DNA from: Aldrovandia affinis
Lineage: Eukaryota > Chordata > Actinopteri > Notacanthiformes > Halosauridae
Assembly (NCBI GenBank): GCA_029706075.1
Contig: JAINUG010000131.1
Location: forward strand, 2,170,001 to 2,234,000
Direction: 5' to 3'
Length of the DNA: 64,000 nucleotides
In this document: one piece after another, positions 11,301 to 23,300 of the stretch
Numbering within the stretch: position 1 is the stretch's first letter
How the letters are laid out: the number at the start of each line of letters is the position of its first letter
Program-made: the position numbers and the translations under genes
The notes under the pieces: model-generated
Told to the model about the DNA's origin: nothing
Database searches by the model: none
The model's input: only the letters and a program-made list of their open reading frames with translations

Positions 11301-14300
11301 ATACTTTCCATGCCTTGAAAGATTTAGTTTTCGTGTCTAGTAATGATCATTTGTAATTAGCAAACTAGCTCAATATTAATTTATGCAGTCATACTGGTTG
11401 TGTTTATAACATCCAGGGTGCTCTTCGGTCATGACTTGACAGATTAAAATCAAACTTTTTTTGTCCAACTGTTTTTTGAAAATTATTTTACTAACCTGTG
11501 AGTAATAGAAACTAGTGAACTTGGCTAAATGCCTATTTTAATTGATTGCCAGAGCTGCAGAACAATAAAAATCATGGTAGGTAACTAAATTGATAACGTT
11601 TTTTGGCATATTTGGTCAACTCAGCAGTGAAAAATTGTCCATCATTTTAACTGGACCCCTGACATAGCAGCATACCTTTGTGGAGACTATCTCAATTCTT
11701 GTGCAATTCTTTTTCTACATCTTTGAATGTCGGCGTTCACCAGCGTGGGGCGTTATCCAATTCTATGGCCATTACTGATGGAATTTGCAACACAATAATA
11801 GTCGTTTGACTTCAGTTGGACTGTATTTGCAATTTGCATCCATTGCCACAAGGGTGTATTATAACACCTTGGCACTTTAATCTACAGGTAACTGCCAAAG
11901 TCAAGGAAACTCCAATATAAAGTGACTTAATTGGGTGTTGGGCCAGCATGAGCTGCTAGAACAGCTTCAATGCATCTTGGCATAAATTCTACTTCTTCTG
12001 GGTGTCTGGAACTCTTATTGGAGGGATGCAACACCATTCTTCCACAATAAATTCCATCATTTGGTGTTTTGTTGATGGTGGTGGAAAACAGTCTCAGGCA
12101 CCGCTCCATAATCTCCGTGTTCACTGGGGTTGAGATCTGGTGACTGAGATGGCCATGGCATATGTTTTACATTGTTTTCATACTCATAAAACAGTGACCA
12201 CTCATACCCTGTGGATGGGGGCATGTCTTTCCCTCAGACTTCCATGCCAACATTACCTTAGCCAGTGGTCCTTGTGAAACATCAGCAAGTTGCAACAACC
12301 ACCCCTCTTTCACTGTTACTGAGATCTCTTCTTTTAGCCATGGTAGCCAAAACAATGGGCAACTGGGAATGCCCAGCATTTTTGTACATGACCCTAAGCA
12401 TTAAGGGGTGTTAATTGCTTAATTAACTCAGGAACCATACCTGTGTGTACGTACCTACTTCCAGTATACTTTTAATCCCTCATTTACTCAAATGTTTCCT
12501 TTATTTTGGCATTTACCTGCACATTTACCTGATATTTTGTATTTACATTATAGTATAAGGAAAGTGAATAAAAAAAGTATTCTCACATATGTGATATTGA
12601 TGACAAAGCATGTAAAGCAAGTATTTAAAATGTATGCAGAGCACAGACTGCGTTTATCTTATGACAATGGAACAAAATGTTATCAAGCCCTGGAGGGAAG
12701 ATATTCACTGCAAAGGGATGGAATTAAGTCAAATATGATTATAGAAACTTTACTTGATTGTAGACATTCAGCATTATAAATTGTGCAAATCAGGAACAGA
12801 TTCTTCTGCTGTCTTGTTCATATTAACCTAACCAAACTAATCTAACCTTACCTTAACCAGAGAATCTTATTCTGATGTTTTAATGCAATGGTCCTTAAAT
12901 AGCACCCTGAGGTTTGTCTTGAACTAGACAATTGTCCATAAAATCTCTGTTACTTCTAAGTATAGTTAATGTTTGCATACACTATTGTGTTGGCTATACA
13001 ATCCCTGGCACTCCTACCCACTTTTATTTCCAAGATGGCCACTAAAAATTGGAATTAGCTTACCAGTTGACCTACCTGGTTAAATAAAGATAAAATAAAT
13101 ACAAATGTAACAATTACAGTCCTCCTTTATTTATTGGAATGCCCACAGGTGGCTGGACAAACTGGGCCTTGCTGCCAAGCTGGGCCTGGATGTCATCATC
13201 AGGCAGGTTCTGGTTGGTTCGGGAACATACCATCTGGTGGATGCTAACTTGGATCCACTTCCTGTGAGTATCTGGTGAAATTGAAAATCATGATGGAAAT
13301 CATCTTGACTGTATCATTCTTTATAAAAATGGATAGTTCTGGTCCTGTATGCTGATTGGACTTCCTGGCATGCTGATATCCATGCTGATATTCATGATAA
13401 ATCACAGCTAAATATAATGTTCATACATCACTTTGATCAGTGGCGTCTGGTGAGTTCAAAAATTGGGGAGGACGGGAGAGATACAAAAATTTGAATAAAA
13501 AATTCATTAAAGTCCAAACTTTAGGTTTTCTTTAACTACATGAGGCATTCATCATAAAATGCATGTTTATTCAACAAATGGTATAAATCCTTGATGGTCC
13601 CACAATGTCACCTGTAAAAGACAAAACAACAATAAAACACAGAAAGCACTAAGTTTTGAAGTGGATTGTACTGTTGCAAACTATTCCTCTCCAAACAGAG
13701 GCTACTCACAGTGCTCTGATGGCTTGGTGACGGACTAGAGAATGGGTGATCTCTTTTGCAGCTGGATAGTTTAGGGAGGGATGGACACAGGGGGCTGTTT
13801 CTTCCCTAAGTGCATGGGGGAGGGATAGAGAAGGCCTCTGAGATCAGGAGTGGTGTTGGACACAGGTGATTTTCTCTGGGAAGACCCCTGAGATGAGGAA
13901 CGGTGACTCTCTGGGTAACCTGTTTCAGCTGGATGATTGAGGGTAGATTCTCTTTTCTTCCCCTTCTTTTTCTTTACACAGAACATTTTCTTATTTTTCT
14001 CTTTAAACATCAGATCATTTACTTTTTAAAAGAGCAGTGGAGGGCATACCTGAGTTCTTTATTTCTTCATTTGAAAAATAAGTGCATTCTCCTGGTTGTC
14101 CAAGTGGCAAAATGATCTATGGCCTTGTTGTACCAATGAGAGTTTTTGTGAAGGGACCTGAGGATCTTCCTCTCAATGGAAAGGATAGCCAAGTTCATCA
14201 GTCACTCTTGGTCCATGGTGCTCTCTTCAAGCAGGAGTAGCTTCTCTCAACCCCAGCAGACATGGCACCAACAGTGGCCATCAGGCACATGAGCTTGTAC

Positions 14301-17300
14301 TGCTCAGACATTGCTTCATCTAGACCAGTGGTCCCCAACCACCGGTCTCAGCTTTTTTTTCGTTTAAACTGGTCCGGAATAAATGAACTGGTCTAAACTG
14401 GATTGAATCAGTTTTGTGTTTGCATGAACCATCCCGGTCAAAGAAGTGGCCATAGGTCTCTTACATGTTGATCAATGCAAATCTGTGTTAAAAGTTTAAA
14501 AATTCTCAAAATCCAAAAGCTCCATGAAACGCAAGCTGTCCAGATGTTGACAGCGCTGTGCAACTTGACAACTATATGTGTTTGAAAAAAATTGATCAAT
14601 AGCTATCTAACTAGCTAGCTAAGTGCATACATATACATGGAAATGCCCAACATTAGCTAGCTATTAGAAACTGGTGCAGTAGCTAGCCAGCAATGTAAGT
14701 AGAACAACCAGCTAGCTTCCCCCAAATGCGCTGAGCATTTCCATGAAGAAAATGTATCCTCCTAAACAAGTGTATTAAAGTTCAAGACAACACCCCTCCA
14801 CAAATTCCAGATATAACTAAAAGGTATTTTTCAATCTGGACATCCAGGGCTTCATTTTTCAAGCACAATTTTGTGCAAACCATTAACAAATGCTGTCTTG
14901 ATTAAACAAACATTTCCTCCTCTCGCTTTTGCGCCAGGCATTCCAAAATGGGGAACCCCACCATAATGTGATCTCTGCGTTTTATGCCCTTGCTGACCCT
15001 CATGTGAACGACGATTTGGATTTGTCACACTCCCTTTTTACAACAACCACCAGTAGTGCTCCAAAACAAAAATAATAAGAGTAACAAGAAAAGGAAAAGA
15101 TACAGGAAAATTCAGTCCCGTAACACAACCTAATTATAACATTCTGCCAAGCTGGCCCCGGGAGGCTTGTTTAGCTGAAAATGGTGCAAAAATGTGTGGT
15201 TTTATGGCATATTGGGCATGGCTTTTGGGCAAACGCTTCCTAAATGTACCATGCGCAAGTGTGACATGCATGCCAAGTGGCGATATAGAAGTCCATCCTG
15301 GAAAACAAGGTGAGATTAAATAAAACACCCCACACCCCGTGCGACACAACCTGGATTAGAACAGAACAGCAGGATGCAGGGAATGGAGTTATCGGTCTTT
15401 TTCTCAAAAAAAACCAAACTATATAAATTAATAAAATAAACTTTAGCCGTCCCCCTCATGGGTTCCGGCTAAATACAATAAATCAAAATAACAAACCAAA
15501 CCAAAAGCGCCTTTTGGCAAAGCACTTTATCAAAACACAGTTGTTTTCATCACAGTGTAAGGGTTCTCTTGCCAGCTTTTTGCTTCCGTGTTCCAGTCAC
15601 CTACTAAGAGAGCAGAGCAGTTTTAAGCACACAGGTACAATTAGATAAGGCTGCACAGCTGTGTGCCCTAGCTGCCCTGCATATAATATAGGGATGCTAA
15701 TTTTACTAAATGTCCTTGATCGATCATCGCCCACGTTAACAAACAATTAATCGATTAATCTTCAAAATCTTTTTTCCTCAATCAAAGCTTTATTCAAACT
15801 TTTGAGACATGGGCCTATTTTAACAGCTTAAAACAATAAGAATTATGAAGGAAATTAAACAACATTCAGTAGTTTAATTAATTAAATATGAACTCCGCTG
15901 TGCTGTGATACATAATCGTTAATTTGATATGCTTGATCGATCAAATTCTTAACAGCGATTAAGCGATCATCGATTAATCATTAACATCCCTAATATAATA
16001 TATTACAGATAGCGTAATACCAAATATAACAAAAATGTGCTGTCGTTGTAAATGGTTTCCCCTGCCAGGTGATAGCGGTGATTATGCTATCTATAATATA
16101 TTACAAAATATTATAGATGTCGTTACTTACTCATTCAAAATGTGGCCATCCAGTCCAGCTGGTTTGGATAGCCTTCTCCAGTTTTTATTATAAAACTGTC
16201 TTAATCAATATCCGCCTAATGCATTATTCTGTATAAACACGGTGTGTGCCTAGCCACATAACACACTCACACTCAGCCAACCTTCAGTCTAACACTTCCC
16301 TCTTGGAGGGAAGGAGGGGAGGGATTGGGAATGGAAAGAGAAACAATAGAATACAAACAATAGAAAGAGAATACAAACAAATTATGTATCATTGGAAAGA
16401 GCATGAAATTATCTATAATTCGATGTCTAATTATGCCCAATCACAAAAAAGTTGCATTTGAGAAACATCATATACAAATTATGAAAATGTGAAAATATGT
16501 ATTTGTACATACAGTACCAGTCAAAAGTTTGAGTACACCTGCTGGAAACTAGGTTTATCTCATAATTGACAATGCTTTACACCATATACGTTTCTGTAAA
16601 TACTTTAAAATGACAAAAAACACATGTAACAATGAACAAAATGAACATCAAAGAAATGTTCAAGAAAATTATATAAAAAATGGAATCTTGGATTCCTCAA
16701 AATAGCCACCCTTTGCCATGACAACAGCCTCACAAACACGGGCCATTCGGTTAATAAGTTTCAGCAGGTCATTCCACCAGCGAGGGACCAGGACAGAGAA
16801 GAGGCGAGACCGCGAGGAGCGGCTTCCAGGCGCCCACAGGGATGGGGTAGTCAGTTTGCCAGAGGAGGCGAAGCGGAGGAGTCTGGGCGGGGTATAGGGA
16901 GTGATGAGTGACTGGAGGTATGGGGGAGCAGTACCTCTGGCCACTTGAAAAGCAAGCACCAGTGACTTGAATCTGATGCATGCTGCGATGGGGAACCAGT
17001 GCAGAGAGGAGAGTAGACGGGTGACGTGGGTTGAACACCAGGCGAGCGGCAGCGTTCTGGACTAGTTGCAGAGGCTTGATGGCACAGGCCGGAAGGCCTC
17101 CCAGCAAGGAATTGCAGTAGTCCAGACGTGAGATCACCAGGGCCTGGACCAGGAGTTGAGTGGCCTCTTGGGTGAGGAACGGTCGGATCCTCCGGATGTT
17201 GTGGAGGGAGAAACGGCAGGTCCGAGTGATGGCTGCAATATGGCTTGAGAAGCACAGCTGGTTGTCCAGGGTCACTCCAAGGCTCTTGGCAGACTGAGAC

Positions 17301-20300
17301 GGAGACACTATGGAGCCTTCCACGGTGATTGACGCATCAATCGTCGGGGAGCCCTTCGCAGAGAAGAAGAGCAGCTCTGTCTTCCCCAGGTTCAGCTTCA
17401 GGTGGTGGGTGGACATCCATGCGGAGATGTCAGCCAAGCATGCAGAGATCCGTGCCGGGACCTGGGTAACAGATGGAGGGAAGGAGAGAAAGAGTTGACT
17501 GTCATCAGCATAACAGTGATGGGAAAAACCATGAGCAGAAATAACAGAGCCAAGTGACTTGGTGTACAGAGAGAATAGGACGGGGCCTAGCACCAAGCCC
17601 TGCGGGACTCCAGTAGAGAGGGTGTGGGGAGAGGAGAGGGATCCTCTCCAGGCCACCTGGTAGGACCGGTCAGCCAGGTAGGACTCAAACCATGTCAACG
17701 CAGATCCAGAGATTCCCATCTCGACGAGAGATGAGAGCAGGATCCGGTGGTCCACGGTGTCGAATGCCGCCGACAGGTCGAGGAGGAGGAGGACGGAGCT
17801 AAGGGATTGGGACTTAGCCCCGTGACCGCAAGGAGAGCAGTCTCTGTGGAGTGGCCTGCTCTGAACCCAGATTGGTTGGGATCAAGCAGGTCGTTCTGTA
17901 AGAGATGAGCAGACAGTTGATTATAGACAGCCCGCTCTAATGTTTTGGAAAGGAATGGGAGGAGAGAGACAGGTCGGTAGTTAGAGATGACCGCAGGATT
18001 CAGAGAGGGTTTTTTGAGGAGGGGGACAACATGAGCGCATTTGAGGGAGGAGGGGACAGAGCCAGAGGAAAGAGAGGAGTTAATGACATTGGAGACAAGG
18101 GGAGGATGTCCATAGCAATGGACTGGAAGAGGGGGGAAGGAATGGGATCAAGAGGGCAGGTGGTGGGACGGTGGGAGAGAACAAGTTGAAGGATGTCTGA
18201 GTCAGGAAGGGGCGAGAAGGAGGACAGAGGGGTGGGAGGTTTAGGTAGCGAGATGGGTGAGGGGGAAGGAGAGGGGGGGGGAGTTGCGAATGACATCGAC
18301 CTTCTCGTGAAAGAAGGATGAGAAGTCATCGGTGGTTAGAGAGGAGGGGGGTGGGGGAGGAGGAGGGGTCAGGAGAGAGGAAAACATAGAATAGAGTTTA
18401 CGTGGGTTGGAAACAGAAGATTGAATCTTAGAAAGGAAAAATGCAGAGGAGAGGTTAGAGGAGAAGGAAGCCAGGAGTGTGTGGAAATCAGACAGCTACA
18501 GGGGATTTGGATTTTCTCCATTTCCTTTCTGCCGCTCGCAGTTTCAGTCGGTTAGCCCGAATGGAATCGGTTAGCCAGGGGGCGGGGGGTCGGAGACGAG
18601 CAGATTTAGTGGATAGAGGACAGAGTAAGTCAAAGGAGGAGGAGAGAGAGTAGGGTGGATGATGCTTCCTCAGCAGGTAGCTGAGAGAAGGCATCAGTAG
18701 GGGGAAGGGAAGATAGGACAGTAGCTGACAGGGCAGTGGGGGAGAGAGAGCGGAGGTTGTAATGGACAAGGACAGTAGGAGCAGGTGAAGATGGTTTAGG
18801 CACAGAGGGAAGGGGGAGGGAGAAAGACAGAAAGCAATGGTCAGACACATGTAGAGGCGATACCGTAACGTTGGGTGAGGCGCAGTTCCTGGTGAAGACC
18901 AGGTCCAGTTGGTTACCAGCCTTGTGGGTGGATGGGGATTCAGCCATGGTGAAGTCAAAGCACTGAAGCAAGGGGAGGAATGCAGAGGCCTGAGAGGTCT
19001 CCAGCGGCAGGTTGAAGTCACCGAGGAGTAAGACGGGAGTGCCATCCTCAGGGAAAGCGCTGAGTAGGGCATCCATCTCATCTAGGAAACTCCCCAGTGG
19101 ACCTGGAGGGCGATAAAGAACAATGATGTGCAGTTTACATGGAACAGTGATAGTGACAGCATGAAATTCAAAGGAGGAGGGTGAAAAGTGAGGAAGAGGA
19201 ACAATACCAAATCTCCACAGGGGGGAGATCAGTATATCTGTCCCTCCACCTCTACCTGAGGGTCGTGGAGTGTGGGAGAAGGTGTAGGCAGCAGTGAGAG
19301 CAGCAGGGGTGGCCGTGTTCTGGGGAGTGATCCACGTCTCCGTGAGCGCCAGGAACTGCAGGGAGAGTAGTGAGGCCTGGGCCGAGATGAAATGAAGCAG
19401 ACTGGCAGTTCCATAGTCCGCCTGCTACCACCACGTCAACACCGGGAGATCTAGGAGGGTGGGTGAGATTGGACAGATTACGGGTGTGGGTAGAATCTCT
19501 CCTAGGTAATCTAGAAGAGGAGACATGGACTGGGGTAGGGAGGTAGCATGTAGTGTTAGATGCAGAGGAAATAGAACAGGGAGATAGAAAACTATGATTC
19601 TTACCGTGCGGCGAGCACTCCCTAGCTGGCCCCCCTCGGTGGACTCCTTCAGGTAGACTCCTCTGTCTTTGTCCGCCGAGTCTTCGTTCGGTGAGGCTAG
19701 GAAGGTGAGGCTACTGCGAAAAGCTGCCGCTATCCACAACTATGGTTGCTAATATAGCCGAGTGATGCTAGGCACTAAGTGGCAAGTGCCACCTGACAAA
19801 AATACAGACAAATGAACAACTCCCAGGTTCCTTCCACTACTCAAGGAACGCTCAACTACAAACACGGGCTGATATAATAAAACCGATTGAAAACAGCTAA
19901 GTAGCAATCAGCTTTGAAATAAAACTACTAAGCAGCGATAGAAGCTAATAACCGCTGGATATCAGCAACACAATAGCCTACTAGTTCAGATAACAAAGTA
20001 GCATTAAGTGCTACTTGCAACCAATGAACAGGATACGAACGCAGAAGCTAAGCACCAAATCTAATGCCGGATAACTTTCACTTACTAGCACGCAACGAGA
20101 CAATTCTAACCGAGATACAATGCACACTGCTGGGATTCTGGCAGTAACACACTTATATCCTACCTGACAACAATACAGACTAATTAACAACTCCCAGGTT
20201 CCTTCCGCTACTCAAGGAACGCTCAACTACAAACACGGGCTGATATAATAAAACCGATTGAAAACAGCTAAGTAGCAATCAGCTTTGAAATAAAACTACT

Positions 20301-23300
20301 AAGCAGCGATAGAATCTAATAACCGCTGGACATCAGCAACACAATAGCCTACTAGTTACGATAACAAAGTAGCATTAAGTGCCACTTGTAACCAATGAAA
20401 CAGGATACGAACGCAGGAGCTAAGCACAAAATCTAATGCCGGATAACTTTCACTTACTAGCACGCGACGAGACAATTCTAACCGAGATACAATGCGAAAA
20501 AGTAATGCAACTCTGGAAGGAAATAATGTTGTGACATTGCAGAAGATTACGAAACGATGCCACGGCGAATGCATGCCGTAATCAAAGATGCCACGGGCAG
20601 TGTATTAATGCATGCCATAATCAAAGCCATTGATATGCTTCTCTCATGTTGAGAATTGCTTGTTGATACAATGATTATCTTTATTTTAACATCACTAGGG
20701 CCTGCTGGAAGTTCAGACAAAATATTCAACATCCAATCTAGACGTAGGTTCAACTACCTTAACTCACTCTTATAGCCCCGAGATGCTGGTTGAGCTGATA
20801 ATGTTAGATAAGAGGCATAATATGCTCATAATATGCTACCAAGTGACAAGGCCAATCATACCATGTTGACCTCCACTTTAATCTGGCAGGCCATAATTAT
20901 TTTCTCCATGATCCATAATTCCCAGCTCATAGGTAGAAGTTGTGGGGTGTGGCACTGGTTCACCACCACTACATACCGAACTGCCCTGGCTTCACTCACA
21001 GGGCCATAAACCCACCAAAGATGGCCCCACACTGTCTGCCTGCGCAGGATGACTAAAATGCATCTCCTGACATAATGTCCCTTCTTTCTAACAAGCTTAC
21101 TTCCTGACAAGTATAGTATTTAGTTTGCTGTCCAAAGCTGGTGGCCTGTAGCATACTCCTATATTAAGGCCCTTCTCATATTCTCCCAGTAGTCTTATAC
21201 TACAGGCAAAGACATTTGGGGTATTCAAGTCCAGGCTTGATGCAGTACTGGATATTCTCTAGACTGTAGGTAAATGACGAACTTATGTATTCCTTATGTA
21301 TTCTTATGTTCTTAGGTTGTAAATTCAGAAATGGAACACTCTTTGTTTAGTGACCGAAAATACTTTGCTAGCGGAAGAATACACCTTATAGTCTGTTCTA
21401 AGTTTATATTTAAAAATAGTGGTTTCTTAATTTTTGGATACTATGCGGATATCTCTAGATGGATCTGTTTTATAAAAGTGATATAGAACAAGATGTTTAT
21501 TTGATATTCTTTTTTATTTCTTACCATTAGTTACAGTTCATATGAATATACAAAGGCAGGGGCACCAGCTAGAATATAGTTAGAATTTGCAACGTTCCTC
21601 ATTGCTTAGGTGTATTCTGAGACAGGATTTCTTGCCTTCGTGGGCCGGGTGGCAACCGGTAACAGCACTTGCAGGTTGCCCACTGTGGCTGGGGTTCGAT
21701 TCCCTGGCTGCGCTAGCCCAGCTATAGTAAGGAGTCACGCTCAGGGGTGACAAATGGCTGCCTGCCCCAGGGGGAGTGGGGAGGGAAGCCGGCACAAGCT
21801 TGCCGCATTTGCAGAAAGCTTGCCTGCGTGTATTGGATTCACGTTTGATAGCTCGGTGGGGTCCGCCTCGAAGGAGGCCGTTTAATCACCCTCATCACTG
21901 GGTAGCAGCTGGTCCATAGTTGCAGGCGGCGGGCTCGTGGGGAGGGTAATTGAATCAATAGAGGATACAATTGGTCACCAAATTGGGAGAAAAATTTTAA
22001 AATCTGAAAACTATTTTTTAGAAAAAGGATTTCTTGCCTTCATCAAAACAAATCAGTAAAGATTACATGATTGGTAGAGTTAAACATTGTGTGTGTGCAT
22101 ATATGTAAGTTCTAGAGACATCTCAAGGATGATCAAAGGGCAAAAGATGCATCTGAGCTCAATTTCAAGTGTCATAGCAAAGGGTCTGAATACTTATGTA
22201 AATGTGACATTTCCATTTTTTATTTTTAATAAATGTGCAAAAATGTCTAAAAAACTGTTTTTGCTTTGTCATTATGGGGTATTGTGTGTAGATTGATGAG
22301 GTGAAAATTTTAATTAATCAATTTTAGAATAAGGCTGTAACATAACAAAATGTGGAAAAAGTTAAGGGGTCTGAATACTTTCCAAATGCACTGTATATGG
22401 AAAACGCAAATTAACATGCAGTAAGATGTTTCTTTTCTCTGATTTGTTGTCACTTTGGAAGGATTATTGGCTTTCAGTTCTGTACAAGAGGCTTGTCGGA
22501 CCAGAGGTATTGAATGCAGCTGTCTTCACCAGTCAAGGGGTAGAGAAACGAAGACTGCGGGTGTACCTGCACTGTACTAACAAGAGAAGGTACAGCATTC
22601 ATCCACATAGATCTACAGTGCATGTGTCCATCTTTCAGAACAATTACTTTATTTCCTTCTCAAAATAATTCAACTATTCAGGGTTCGATTCCACCGGCCA
22701 CGCCAGAGTCGGCTCTGGCCAGGAGTGCCACTAGGGGGCAGCATTTGTCTGTCCGCCCCAGGGAGGGGGGAGGGAAGCCGATACGAGATCGCTGTGTATA
22801 GGAGTGGCTCTGTGTACCGGAGTTACAGTCGATGGCTTGGCGAGTGCCGGATTGCAGGAGGGGGTACATCACCTTTGTCACTGCCGGCCTCAAGGCTATG
22901 GCAGCAAACTCACAATACGAGGGGGGGATTGACATGAAAAGAGAGGGTGTAATTGGTTACTAAATTGGAATAAAATGGGATAAAATCAGAAACAAATTCT
23001 TTAAAAAAAATAATAATAATAATAATTCAACTATTGTAATACAGCCAATGTTATATTAGCCTTGCAACCACAGCCTTAGTGATATGCTTGGTCCTTTTAA
23101 CTTTTTTTGTTACTTTCCGTTTTTTGCAGTTTGCTGCATCAATAATGATTGGGTTGGGCTTTTGTATTTATTGAATCCTAATTATAATTTTTCTTGCCAG
23201 ACCAACACACCCTGCTCTATTATTTCTCATTAATGAGTGGTCCCACTGCCCCTGAAAACAGAATTGTTACATGTTAACTAGGGTCAATTCCATTTCAATT

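Larger units (their letters stand above)
16768..20496 (-). mobile_element. L2-like LINE, near full length, antisense to hpse
   Basis: On the minus strand this is a LINE with 5' tandem monomers (20495-19791), an N-terminal region (19739-19425), an AP-type endonuclease (about 19400-18800), a linker, and a reverse transcriptase (about 18100-16900). The RT motifs are of the L2/CR1 group. A few frameshifts separate the parts. At about 3.7 kb it is one of the largest single insertions in the window and fills much of the 9.2-kb intron between hpse exons c and d. Confidence 0.88.

Noticed and set aside
16851..17255. 134-codon minus-strand frame overlapping the LINE RT
   Set aside because: It lies in a different frame from the RT and is partly the shifted continuation of the decayed LINE tail; no independent gene.
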